Below are positions 43,890-51,898 of a DNA stretch of 54,369 bases, in pieces. Position numbers and translations under genes: made by a program. Below the pieces are notes generated by a model. It saw only the letters and a program-made list of their open reading frames with translations. It was not told the origin of the DNA and made no database searches. The first letter of the stretch is position 1, and every line of letters begins with the position of its first letter. Origin of the DNA: Treponema sp. (lineage in GTDB: Bacteria > Spirochaetota > Spirochaetia > Treponematales > Treponemataceae); NCBI GenBank assembly GCA_017392945.1, contig JAFOSK010000055.1:1-54369 (forward strand), in the 5' to 3' direction.

Positions 43890-45154
43890 AATTTTCAAAA
43901 TATTTTTGTGATCCCGTAATTCTTGCAGCTGTTTTTTCTGCCCTGATGCTTTACTCTGGTACAGTAAAGGCAAAGGGAAGGGAGGAATTTTCATCTCTCC
44001 TTCAAAAAGATCGTATTGTCAGCATTTCTGGAATTCTAAGCTCTGATGCTGTAAAAAAAGGCAGATCAGATGTCTATAAGGTTCGTCTATTACCAGAAAC
44101 ATCGTACGATAATACAGGTAATATTTCAACTTGTCGCGGAAATGTAGAAGCTTACATTCCAGCCTATATGGCAGAAGCATTCATGCCAGGAAAGCTTTAT
44201 ACTTCAGATTCAAAACAAGTTAATTTTGTTTTTGAGAGCGGTGAAACTATTAAACTATATGGAAAATTCGGGCGGAACGGCATATTCTATGCAGACAGAG
44301 GAAATCGTATCGAACTTGAAAACAAACATTGCAAGATTTTTTCTGCCATATTGCGTTTCAGGTCTGTATGCAGAATGAATTTTCGCCGCATTATGTATTC
44401 ATGGAGCGATGCAGGCGGACTTTTTTTAGCGTTGCTGTCAGGAATCCGGGAATATGCGGAAGAAGATCTATGCGATGCATTCAGGAAAAGCGGGCTGTCT
44501 CATATTCTTGCGCTGTCAGGAATGCACTTATCATTGTTCAGCAGTCTTATTGCGTCGGCAGCAGGCAGATTTTGTTCAAGAAAAATAACATCTGTATTGC
44601 AAATTGCGGCAGGCATTACATTCGTCTGGTTTGCAGGAATTTCGCCATCGTTATTCAGGGCACTTTTATGCAGTCTAATATGCTCATTCTGCTCTTTGAC
44701 AGGCTTGATTAGTATAAAAATGATAAAGATTCTTGCCATTGCATTTTTAATTCATATTTCAATAAGACCTCAGGATATTTTTGAGACAGCTTTTATGCTT
44801 AGTTATGGAGCTCTTGCAGGAATTCTTTTATTCGGAGAATTTACAACTGCCATAGTCAGCAGAAAACTTCCGTTCTTTTTATCAAATGCAATTGGCACTA
44901 GTTCCGGTGCACAGAGTTTTACAGCTCCCGTTTCAATGATAAAGACAGGATGCTTTGCACCTTCGGGAATAATAGCCTCTGTTGCAGTCTCACCATTAAT
45001 TTCAGCTTATATTTATTTTGGAATAATTCTTCTTATTGTCTGCTTTGTTTTCCCAGATTTTGTTCCAGCTGCTGCATTTCTTATGAAAATTCTATATACT
45101 GTAATAAAGCGTACGGTTCTTATCTTTTCATTAATTCCAAACCTTACGTTTTAG
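43883..45154 (+). CDS. ComEC/Rec2-like membrane protein without hydrolase domain
   Basis: 423 aa. The N-terminal OB-like extracytoplasmic domain (about 40-150) and the Competence domain with GLSHILALSGMHLSLFSSL and FVWFAGISPSLFRALL are clear, with about eight helices. Full ComEC proteins carry a further C-terminal metallo-beta-lactamase domain; this one ends at about the last membrane helix. ComEC imports single-stranded DNA during transformation. This shorter form may use a separate nuclease or do something else. It overlaps the previous gene by 7 nt. Confidence 0.82.
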   Translation: MVKFSKYFCDPVILAAVFSALMLYSGTVKAKGREEFSSLLQKDRIVSISGILSSDAVKKGRSDVYKVRLLPETSYDNTGNISTCRGNVEAYIPAYMAEAFMPGKLYTSDSKQVNFVFESGETIKLYGKFGRNGIFYADRGNRIELENKHCKIFSAILRFRSVCRMNFRRIMYSWSDAGGLFLALLSGIREYAEEDLCDAFRKSGLSHILALSGMHLSLFSSLIASAAGRFCSRKITSVLQIAAGITFVWFAGISPSLFRALLCSLICSFCSLTGLISIKMIKILAIAFLIHISIRPQDIFETAFMLSYGALAGILLFGEFTTAIVSRKLPFFLSNAIGTSSGAQSFTAPVSMIKTGCFAPSGIIASVAVSPLISAYIYFGIILLIVCFVFPDFVPAAAFLMKILYTVIKRTVLIFSLIPNLTF

Positions 45155-45162
45155 AGGTTGTT

Positions 45163-46038
45163 ATGAGCGCAATGAATCATCCTGATTATAATTCGCCGGC
45201 AGAGCTAAAGGCTTTTTTGGAATCGAACGGAATGGCAATGCAGAAGAAATTCGGTCAGAATTTTCTTGTAAATGAACAGGCAAGAATCAAACTAATAGAC
45301 AACCTTGATATAAATGAAAAATCAACGGTTTGGGAAGTAGGCCCCGGACTTGGTTCTATGACTTCTGAAATTTTAAAAAGGGGAGCAAATCTGACGGTTT
45401 TTGAAATAGACCGTGGATTCATCCGCTTTCTCCATTCGTTTTTTGAAGAGTATGAAAAAAAAGGAAAATTCCGAATAATAGAAGGAGATGTCCTTAAAAA
45501 TTGGAAAAACGTATATGAAAACGAAGGCTTGCCGGACAGATTTTTCGGAAATCTACCATATAATATTGCAGCGACTCTGATTGCTGATACAATTGAGAAA
45601 GATGTACGATTTGAAAAAGCTGTTTTCACGGTTCAAAAAGAAGTCGCTCTAAGAGCCTGTGCAAAACCTTGCTCAGAAGATTATTCTTCATTCAGTATTC
45701 TTTGCCAATGGGCGTATAATCTCAGCCCACTTATGGATCTTGCAGGCGGTAATTTCTGGCCAAAACCAAACGTTGACTCAAGGGCTTTCCAAATGCTAAA
45801 AAAGGAAGAATTCCCGTGCTGCAAAAATCCCCAATTTTTTATGAAAGTTCAGAGAGCTTTATTTTCTTCCAGAAGAAAAAATGTTAGAAACAACCTCTCT
45901 AATTTTATAAGAAATTCTGATGTAACTCTGGCAGCCCTTGAAAAAGCAGGTATCGACCCGATGGTTAGAGCAGAAGCCCTGACTGTTGAAAAAATCTTAT
46001 TGTTATCCGATGTTCTAACTGATATACTGAAAAAATAG
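45163..46038 (+). CDS. rsmA: 16S rRNA (adenine(1518)-N6/adenine(1519)-N6)-dimethyltransferase
   Basis: 291 aa. It makes the dimethyladenosines near the 16S 3' end. Landmarks are KKFGQNFLVN, the SAM loop VWEVGPGLGSMT, the acidic FEIDRGF, GDVL and the catalytic NLPYNIA motif, then the C-terminal KNVRNNLSNF helix. The ATG at 45163 follows TAGAGG and matches the family's start; the frame is open further upstream into comEC (to 44950) but that extension is not family-like. Confidence 0.93.
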   Translation: MSAMNHPDYNSPAELKAFLESNGMAMQKKFGQNFLVNEQARIKLIDNLDINEKSTVWEVGPGLGSMTSEILKRGANLTVFEIDRGFIRFLHSFFEEYEKKGKFRIIEGDVLKNWKNVYENEGLPDRFFGNLPYNIAATLIADTIEKDVRFEKAVFTVQKEVALRACAKPCSEDYSSFSILCQWAYNLSPLMDLAGGNFWPKPNVDSRAFQMLKKEEFPCCKNPQFFMKVQRALFSSRRKNVRNNLSNFIRNSDVTLAALEKAGIDPMVRAEALTVEKILLLSDVLTDILKK

Positions 46039-46060
46039 AATTAACGATAAGAGGCTGTTT

Positions 46061-46768
46061 ATGTCGACTATTGAGGAAAGACTTTATAATATAAAAAAAC
46101 AAATCAATGAAGCTGAAAAAAAAGCTGGAAGAAAAGAGAATTCTGTAAAACTTCTTGCTGTTTCAAAATTTCATCCAGCAGAAGCTGTTATTGAAGCATA
46201 TAATGCCGGTCAGCTTGAATTCGGAGAAAACCGTGTTCAGGAAGCCTGTTCAAAATTTTCAGAAGTTTACAAGAATACAACAGGTGTAAGACTTCATATA
46301 ATCGGTCAGCTACAGACAAACAAAGTAAAAAAAGCAGTAGAAACAGCTTCCATGATTGAATCAGTTGACAGGCTGTCTTTAATTCAGGAGATTGAAAAAC
46401 AGGCTGCAAAGCTGAATAAAACAATACAGATACTCTTTGAATTTCATACAGGAGAAGAATCAAAATCCGGTTATGAATCGTACGAACTTCTAAGAGAATC
46501 GGTTGCTTACTGTGCAGAAGGAAATGCTCCTCATGTAGAACCAAAGGGATTTATGACAATGGCACCTTTTACAGAAGATAAAGAAAAAATTCGTTCATCT
46601 TTTGTTCAAATGAGAGAAACAGCCGAAAAACTTCAGAAAGAATTTCCAGATCTTTCACTTTCGGAACTTTCAATGGGAATGAGCGGTGATTTTGAAATAG
46701 CAATTCAAGAAGGTTCTACAGAAGTAAGAATTGGAACAGCTATTTTTGGAGAAAGGATTTATAATTAA
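46061..46768 (+). CDS. YggS/PLPBP-family pyridoxal-phosphate-binding protein
   Basis: 235 aa single-domain TIM-barrel that binds PLP on the Lys in LLAVSKFHP. Other family marks are EFGENRVQEA, HIIGQLQTNKVKKA, and the C-terminal LSMGMSGDFEIAIQEGSTEVRIGTAIFGER. These proteins buffer PLP and amino/keto-acid balance rather than catalyse a set reaction. AAGAGGC lies 8-10 nt before the ATG. The next gene starts one base after the stop. Confidence 0.92.
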   Translation: MSTIEERLYNIKKQINEAEKKAGRKENSVKLLAVSKFHPAEAVIEAYNAGQLEFGENRVQEACSKFSEVYKNTTGVRLHIIGQLQTNKVKKAVETASMIESVDRLSLIQEIEKQAAKLNKTIQILFEFHTGEESKSGYESYELLRESVAYCAEGNAPHVEPKGFMTMAPFTEDKEKIRSSFVQMRETAEKLQKEFPDLSLSELSMGMSGDFEIAIQEGSTEVRIGTAIFGERIYN

Positions 46769-47347
46769 ATGGTAAAAAAAAGAATACTTTTGTTTTTTAT
46801 TTTAATTTTCTCTTTTTACCAGATTTTTGCAGACAACGTAAAATCAACAACCCCAGAACCATATTCAAAAGAAGAATTTCCAGGGTTTATGCATGACCTT
46901 CGTCGTGCTGAAATTATTACGCTTGGTGCAATGCCGTTCGTGACTTTTAATCTAACATTCGGATACTCCTTTGCAAATTATGCAATTCATGGTTTTGATT
47001 CATCATATTGGGTTAATCCGTTTGCAAATTCTTCCGATGACAATGCATTTTCTTCTGACGAACAGATTGCAATAATTGTTGCCTCAGTTTGTATAAGCGC
47101 AGGAATTGGACTCACAGACTTTATCGTTCATGCAGCAAAGCGAAACAATCAGATGAGAAAGCTGAAGAACCAGAAAAAAGGTCCTATAGAAATCACACCA
47201 ATAGCAGAAGATCCTTCCGCTGTAAAAATAGATGCACCGGCCAGATCTTCGAATTCAAACTTAAAAAAGGACGAGCCGGAAATGCCTCAGGAATTGATAG
47301 AAATATTTTCGGATGAAGAATATGTTCTGCCAGGAAAAAAAAGATGA
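46769..47347 (+). CDS. Membrane or exported protein of unknown function
   Basis: 192 aa. A signal peptide (ILLFFILIFSFYQIFA) precedes FMHDLRRAEIITLGAMPFVTFNLTFGYSFANYAIHG, a likely membrane or barrel-like segment, and a second hydrophobic stretch (IAIIVASVCISAGIGLTDFIVHAA). A charged tail of about 60 residues follows. No family recognised. It lies in the translation-related run and overlaps rluD by 4 nt (ATGA). Confidence 0.6.
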   Translation: MVKKRILLFFILIFSFYQIFADNVKSTTPEPYSKEEFPGFMHDLRRAEIITLGAMPFVTFNLTFGYSFANYAIHGFDSSYWVNPFANSSDDNAFSSDEQIAIIVASVCISAGIGLTDFIVHAAKRNNQMRKLKNQKKGPIEITPIAEDPSAVKIDAPARSSNSNLKKDEPEMPQELIEIFSDEEYVLPGKKR

Positions 47348-48336
47348 GCAATTTTCATTATATAGTTCCAAAAGATTTTCCTTCCTCTGTAAGACTTGAT
47401 CAGTATATTGCCTCTATTTCTCCTGATATGAATCGTTCAAAACTAAAAAGCGGTGCGCAAGAACTTCTTGTAAATGGAAAAAAAGCAAAGTTTTCTACTA
47501 AAATAAAAGCTTCTGACCTTATTGATATCGTTTGGGAAGATAATATACCGGATAATATTGAACCTGAGCAAATTCCTCTTAGAATCATTTATGAAAATGA
47601 GAACGTAACAATCGTAAATAAACCCCAGGGAATGGTAACTCATCCGGCTGCGGGAAACTGGTCAGGGACTCTTGTAAATGCGCTGCTGTTTCATTGGGGA
47701 CGTTCTGCAGTGAGCCAGATTAAGGATGCTCCTGAAAATGATATAATAAAAAGACGACGAACAGGAATTGTTCATCGTTTGGATAAAGATACGTCAGGTC
47801 TGATAATAACTGCTAAAAACAGGGAAACTGAAGAATATCTTGGCCGTCAATTCAAAGACAGGCTTATTCAGAAAGAATATATATGTATTTGTACAGGACG
47901 ACCTCCTGCTTCAAGCGGCGATGTAAAAACTCAAATAGTACGGGACATGAAAAACCGGCAGAGATTCAAGGCTGTAACAGGCACAGAAGAAGGAAAATTT
48001 GCCCGGACGATTTATCATTGTATAGCCTGTTACGGTCCATATTCAATTATGCGAGTAAGAATCAAAACCGGACGAACCCATCAAATCCGTGTACACATGA
48101 GATACCTAGGATGCCCGATTTTGGGAGATAAGATTTACGGCAAACCGAATGAATTGTTCCCGGATGCAACCCTTATGCTTCATTCCCGACAAATGATAAT
48201 ACGTCTTTCAGAATCAGAAAAATACAGACGGTTCCGGGCACCGGTTCCACTAAGATTCATGAAAACTGTAAAAAAACTACGGGAAAAATATCCTAGAGAA
48301 GTAATGCCGAAGGTCAAAGCTTTATGCAGAAAATAA
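47344..48336 (+). CDS. RluD-type pseudouridine synthase
   Basis: 330 aa. An S4 domain (SVRLDQYIASISPDMNRSKL...LLVNGKKAKFSTKIKASDLIDI) precedes the catalytic domain with VNKPQGMVTHPAAGNWSGTLVNALL, catalytic Asp in HRLDKDTSGL and KTGRTHQIRVHMRYLGCPILGD. The MVTHPAxGxxxGTLVNALL stretch is characteristic of RluD, which modifies helix 69 of 23S rRNA. It is translationally coupled to its neighbours on both sides. Confidence 0.9.
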   Translation: MSNFHYIVPKDFPSSVRLDQYIASISPDMNRSKLKSGAQELLVNGKKAKFSTKIKASDLIDIVWEDNIPDNIEPEQIPLRIIYENENVTIVNKPQGMVTHPAAGNWSGTLVNALLFHWGRSAVSQIKDAPENDIIKRRRTGIVHRLDKDTSGLIITAKNRETEEYLGRQFKDRLIQKEYICICTGRPPASSGDVKTQIVRDMKNRQRFKAVTGTEEGKFARTIYHCIACYGPYSIMRVRIKTGRTHQIRVHMRYLGCPILGDKIYGKPNELFPDATLMLHSRQMIIRLSESEKYRRFRAPVPLRFMKTVKKLREKYPREVMPKVKALCRK

Positions 48337-49070
48337 AATTTATTCATGAACCTTCAGAAACAGAACCGTTTGTAGTAATTCAAAAAGCTGCAGGACTTCC
48401 TTCTGCACCATTAACAGAAAATGATTCTGAAAATGCTTTTTCTATGGCGGCGGAATATTATCCTGAGCTCCGTGCCATAAATGGAAAAAAGCCTATTGAA
48501 CATGGATTGATTCACCGATTGGATACAGCAACAGAAGGACTTATTCTTATTGCCGCAACTCAAGAATTTTACGATTTTATGCAAATTGAACAGAACGAAG
48601 GTAGATTTGTAAAAACGTATAGGGCAGAGTGTAATATCACAAAAAATAACACTGAAATTCTAGGTTCTTTTCCTGCAAATCCAGTACAAAATCTTATAGC
48701 TGATAAGGAAAATAAAACTTTTTCTGTAGAATCGTATTTTAGAAACTTCGGAGAAGGAAAAAAACTTGTAAGGCCCGTAACAGAAAACTCCGGTAAAGCC
48801 GCCTTAAAAAAAATGGGCAGAACAAAACTATATAAGACGACAATTTCCCTGAATTATTCAGAAAGTTTTGAAACTTTAGAAGCAATCTGCCGCATACAAA
48901 GCGGTTACCGGCATCAAGTACGGTGTCATCTGGCATGGTGCAATATACCGGTCATTGGAGATCCTCTTTATAATGCCATAAAAACAAGCTCCCAAATGCA
49001 ATTTTTTGCAACTGGTCTCGAATTTAAAAATCCTATAACAGATAAAGACGAACGCTATTATATATCATAA
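48324..49070 (+). CDS. Second RluA-family pseudouridine synthase, no S4 domain
   Basis: 248 aa, catalytic domain only: IQKAAGLPSAP, catalytic Asp in LIHRLDTATEGL, and SGYRHQVRCHLAWCNIPVIGDPLYN. It lacks an S4 domain, like RluA or TruC. The RNA target cannot be told. It overlaps rluD by 13 nt. It is the last chromosomal gene before the integrated element; no terminator hairpin is evident behind it. Confidence 0.85.
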   Translation: MQKIKFIHEPSETEPFVVIQKAAGLPSAPLTENDSENAFSMAAEYYPELRAINGKKPIEHGLIHRLDTATEGLILIAATQEFYDFMQIEQNEGRFVKTYRAECNITKNNTEILGSFPANPVQNLIADKENKTFSVESYFRNFGEGKKLVRPVTENSGKAALKKMGRTKLYKTTISLNYSESFETLEAICRIQSGYRHQVRCHLAWCNIPVIGDPLYNAIKTSSQMQFFATGLEFKNPITDKDERYYIS

Positions 49071-49116
49071 TTGTGCTGATTTTTTTTATAAAACAAATTT
49101 GAATTCTAGCCAGAAT

Positions 49117-49209
49117 TTCAAAATCAAAAAAATTGTAAACCTGTTGAATTTTCTTAGTTAGTATTTAATAGAACATAATTAAAAGCAAACTCTTCAAAAT
49201 CAAAAAAAT
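49117..49209. repeat. 17-bp direct repeat beside the attachment site
   Basis: TTCAAAATCAAAAAAAT occurs at 49117-49133 and 49193-49209, 76 bp apart, in an AT-rich stretch between the last chromosomal gene and the tRNA fragment. Could be recombination-protein sites, or merely AT-rich coincidence. Nothing else was seen in 49071-49233. Confidence 0.4.
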
Positions 49210-49233
49210 GCATCAGAACAATCATTTAGGTAT

Positions 49234-49283
49234 TACCCGGCACGAGATTTGAACTCGCAAGGATTGCTCCACCTGGACCTGAA
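49234..49283 (-). other. 3' fragment of tRNA-Leu(CAG): attachment-site remnant of an integrated element
   Basis: The minus strand reads, from the anticodon loop on, TTCAGGT, anticodon 3' stem CCAGG, a long variable arm, T-arm GCGAG-TTCAAAT-CTCGT, acceptor 3' strand GCCGGGT and discriminator A. The 5' anticodon stem, D-arm and 5' acceptor strand are absent; similarity stops abruptly in the anticodon loop. The 3' end faces the chromosome and the element lies on the other side. This is what is left on the chromosomal side when a tyrosine-recombinase element integrates into a tRNA gene and restores it at its far end. Confidence 0.8.
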
Positions 49284-49353
49284 TTGAACTTTTTTTTCAA
49301 AAAAAAAATAAAATTGATTTTTGATCAATACAAATTGATTAAAAAATAATTAA

Positions 49354-49394
49354 GAGCCGTTCCTTAGTGATCTTAAGGGGAGCGGCTCTTTTTT
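49354..49394 (+). terminator. Strong hairpin with T run at the element's left end
   Basis: GAGCCG pairs with CGGCTC and the stem continues through TCC/GGG and CTTA/TAAG, followed by six T. It could insulate the chromosome from element transcription, though the orientation reads into the element. Confidence 0.8.
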
Positions 49395-49396
49395 GT

Positions 49397-49521
49397 GCAC
49401 AACAGAAGGTAACAGACGTTCGATTCGTCAGTTGTGCTATATAGGTTGCAAAATTCCTAGTGAAAAATCTTATCTCAATTTCACATGCAACCTTGCCTGG
49501 ACTTCGTATGAAGTTCAGGCA
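49397..49521 (+). ncRNA. Three consecutive hairpins, first one a minimal tRNA-like fold
   Basis: 49397-49437: GCACAAC pairs with GTTGTGC (7 bp, acceptor-like) enclosing a GACG-TTCGATT-CGTC arm, the classical T-loop; D and anticodon arms are missing. 49444-49492: GGTTGC/GCAACC enclosing GTGAAA/TTTCAC. 49494-49521: TGCCTG/CAGGCA and ACTTC/GAAGT around GTAT. The stems are nearly contiguous and lead straight into a tRNA-like sequence. A structured RNA is likely; DNA-level cruciforms at a recombination site are an alternative. Confidence 0.5.
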
Positions 49522-49525
49522 TCTA

Positions 49526-49595
49526 TCGGGCTGGTGTAAGGGTAACACGTGCAGGTCACTCGCTTGCAAACTTCAAGTTCGAATCTTGGGCCCGA
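49526..49595 (+). tRNA. tRNA-like sequence with non-canonical anticodon loop
   Basis: It has acceptor TCGGGCT/GGCCCGA, D-arm GTGT-AAGGGTA-ACAC, anticodon stem GCAGG/CTTGC and a T-arm with loop TTCGAAT. The 7-nt anticodon loop is TCACTCG, with C where U33 is expected and ACT at the anticodon position. The T-stem shares a base with the acceptor. It may be an element-borne tRNA with an altered loop or a tRNA mimic. The DNA 'CA' follows, not CCA. Confidence 0.5.
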
Positions 49596-49644
49596 CATTT
49601 TGGTCAGTCGACCAGTAAAATTTTTAAATTCATGGAGATCACAC

Positions 49645-50430
49645 ATGAAAACAATCACATTTGCAATCCAGAAAGGCGGAACAGGCAAAACATCACTTTC
49701 GGTTTCTACAGCAGTAGAATTGGCTAAAATCGGGAAAACTCTAGTCGTTGACGCAGATCCACAGGGCAATGCAACGACATGGCTCGGCATAGAGAACATG
49801 CAGCATGAACTGTCTGATCTGCTTACTAAAGACGACTACACAATTGAAGAGATTAGAGAAACGATCCTTCCCACCCAAACTGAGAATCTTTATATAATGC
49901 CGACAGCAGGAATCGGCGGCGGATTGGGCAACTATCAGAAATACGGATCAAATGATGATCCCAAAGCAATTACAAGACTTCTAAGAAACATTAAGAATGA
50001 ATTCAAGTTCTGCATAATCGACACTTCACCTTCTTTCGGAGGAATAGAGACATCCTGCTTTCTTGCAAGTCATGAGGCCGTAACTGTATTGAAAATCGAT
50101 GAATTCTCAACAGACGGACTGGAAATTTTCTTTGAGAATCTTCAGAAAATGAAACGCCGACATGACACTGAACTGCCGGAACTTTCCAAAATCGTATTGA
50201 ACGGAAGGGACATGAGACTTGTACAGCAGGCAAGAATCGTGTCTCAGATAGAGGGGCTTTTAAGCCGCTCAAATAAAAAACTGTATGTTGTCCCTGTAGA
50301 ACAAGGCTTTCCTAAGGCCCAGCAACTTCATGTTCCGTTACAGGATTTGGCAGATGTAAAAAAAGAAACTCTGGAAATAATTAGAACGCTTGCGACGGAC
50401 TTAAGCCACGGAACAGGAGCAGAGGAATAG
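49645..50430 (+). CDS. parA: ParA-family partition ATPase
   Basis: 261 aa. The deviant Walker A KGGTGKTS (10-17), DADPQGNAT and the IIDTSPSFGG motif identify a ParA/Soj-type ATPase without an N-terminal DNA-binding domain (type Ib size). It moves ParB-bound DNA and stabilises low-copy plasmids or circular intermediates of integrative elements. ATG 49645 has GGAGAT 8 nt upstream; the frame is open into the tRNA-like sequence but that is not used. parB follows after 43 nt containing a palindrome. Confidence 0.93.
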   Translation: MKTITFAIQKGGTGKTSLSVSTAVELAKIGKTLVVDADPQGNATTWLGIENMQHELSDLLTKDDYTIEEIRETILPTQTENLYIMPTAGIGGGLGNYQKYGSNDDPKAITRLLRNIKNEFKFCIIDTSPSFGGIETSCFLASHEAVTVLKIDEFSTDGLEIFFENLQKMKRRHDTELPELSKIVLNGRDMRLVQQARIVSQIEGLLSRSNKKLYVVPVEQGFPKAQQLHVPLQDLADVKKETLEIIRTLATDLSHGTGAEE

Positions 50431-50434
50431 TTTG

Positions 50435-50456
50435 ATTAGCGCACATGTGCGCTAAT
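50435..50456. promoter_or_regulatory. Perfect 22-bp palindrome between parA and parB
   Basis: The half-site is ATTAGCGCACA and the other half is its exact reverse complement. It is placed between the parA stop and the parB Shine-Dalgarno (GGAGAGG). It is a candidate parS centromere or ParB operator; no second copy was noticed elsewhere in the window. Confidence 0.65.
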
Positions 50457-50473
50457 TTGGAGAGGACATAAAT

Positions 50474-51598
50474 ATGGCATCAAAAAAAATAAGCTTCAGC
50501 AATAGTGAAAATCAAAATTCCAAAGGCCTGGAAACAGTCTTCGGATACCAGCCGGAAAAAAAAGAAAACAAAACGACATTTGAGCTGGTTCCTATAGAAT
50601 CAATTACCCTGGATCCTAAAGGAGAATTCCAGCAGCTTTATCCTTTGGAAGAAGAGAATATATGCAATATCACTGAATCTATGAAAAAAAAAGGATTCCT
50701 GAATCATCAGCCGTTGGTTTTAATCTTTATCGAAGAAGAAAATTCAACATTTTTAGGAGATGGTCATAACCGGCTGGAAGCTGCGCTAAGAGCAAAAATA
50801 ACCGAAGTTCCTGTCGTCAGGCTAAGCTATGCAACCCGACGGGAAGCTAAGATCGCAATGCTGGAATTACAGATAAACCGCAGACAGCTTACAGATTCTG
50901 TGAAAATGAAATCAGTAATGCTGCTTATGGAACTTAGGGGAGAAAAAAAAGAAAAAAACTCTTCCGGCAAAAAAAGCGAAATCATTGCAGATCAGACAGG
51001 AATGTCATCCCGACAGGTTGAAAAAATAAATTCCATTGCGAAATCTGAAAATCCGGAACTTATTGAGGCTGTAAAGAACGGTAAAAAGAGTATCTCAAAA
51101 GCATACAAAGAACTTCATCCGCAAAAGAAACACACGAATGACAATACAAGTCATCTGGATACATTGGACAGCAAAGACGGCAATCCTTTTCCACTGTATT
51201 CCAATCATTCTGATGGAATAGAAAGACCTTCAGGTCTTATAGACCCAGTACAGGATTCAATCAGAACTAATGAGCGGAAGGCAGCCTACGAAGAGGGTTT
51301 CAAGGACGGATTCGTGAAAGCCGCTCTGTACGTCATTTCCTGCCTGGAAGCAGAAGATGAAATCTCCTGCGTATACGAGGATATATTCTGCCGGCACAGC
51401 CTGGAATATGACTGTCTGACCAATTACAACATGCATCTGACGGGGCAACGAAAGATTGAGAGACTTCGAAAAAATGCCCAAAAAAAAGGACTCTGCGATC
51501 ATAACCCAAGCCCGGTCATTGAACTTCCAGATGATGAAGACGAGATCATCAGGCAGAATGCAACATTCGACTTTGACGATAAGACGGGGTGCAAGTGA
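50474..51598 (+). CDS. parB: ParB-like DNA-binding protein
   Basis: 374 aa. The N-terminal ParB/Srx domain carries the CTPase-type motif GDGHNRLEAAL (95-105), then a helix-turn-helix (KSEIIADQTGMSSRQVEKINSIAKS, about 170-195) and a basic linker. The C-terminal part (about 265-345) is not ParB-like: it includes CLEAEDEISCVYEDIFC, a cysteine-rich acidic region. It likely binds the palindrome upstream and works with ParA. Its TGA shares a base with the next ATG. Confidence 0.85.
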   Translation: MASKKISFSNSENQNSKGLETVFGYQPEKKENKTTFELVPIESITLDPKGEFQQLYPLEEENICNITESMKKKGFLNHQPLVLIFIEEENSTFLGDGHNRLEAALRAKITEVPVVRLSYATRREAKIAMLELQINRRQLTDSVKMKSVMLLMELRGEKKEKNSSGKKSEIIADQTGMSSRQVEKINSIAKSENPELIEAVKNGKKSISKAYKELHPQKKHTNDNTSHLDTLDSKDGNPFPLYSNHSDGIERPSGLIDPVQDSIRTNERKAAYEEGFKDGFVKAALYVISCLEAEDEISCVYEDIFCRHSLEYDCLTNYNMHLTGQRKIERLRKNAQKKGLCDHNPSPVIELPDDEDEIIRQNATFDFDDKTGCK

Positions 51599-51873
51599 TG
51601 AAAAAAATGTATTCGACAAGCTCTGATCCTGCAGAAAGCCTGAACATCCTTATCTGTAAGCTGTCAACGGACTGCTATATAGTCGGATTCTCATATTTTC
51701 AGAAGAAAGACGGTAGATTCATCCAATACATCGAAGCGGAGAATCATGCCTATCAGAAAGAATCTGACGGAGTTAAGTGTACATTGAACAGGGCCAGAAG
51801 ATACATGGAAGAAGATCCTGGGAAGAACAGCAGGCTGATCGATGAATTATGGGATAAATATTTTCTGAAATAA
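51598..51873 (+). CDS. Small protein of unknown function in the par/rep region
   Basis: 91 aa, mildly acidic, soluble: SLNILICKLSTDCYIVGFSYFQKKDGRFIQYIEAENHAYQ, then a helix RARRYMEEDPGKNSRLIDELWDKYF. No family recognised. ATG 51598 overlaps the parB stop (TGATG), so it is coupled to parB. A GTG at 51589 in frame is less likely. Confidence 0.6.
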   Translation: MKKMYSTSSDPAESLNILICKLSTDCYIVGFSYFQKKDGRFIQYIEAENHAYQKESDGVKCTLNRARRYMEEDPGKNSRLIDELWDKYFLK

Positions 51874-51898
51874 AAAAGATTTACAGAAGGAATATGCA

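Noticed and set aside
44950-45162. N-terminal extension of rsmA
   Set aside because: Lies in the comEC reading region; the family start matches ATG 45163 with TAGAGG upstream.
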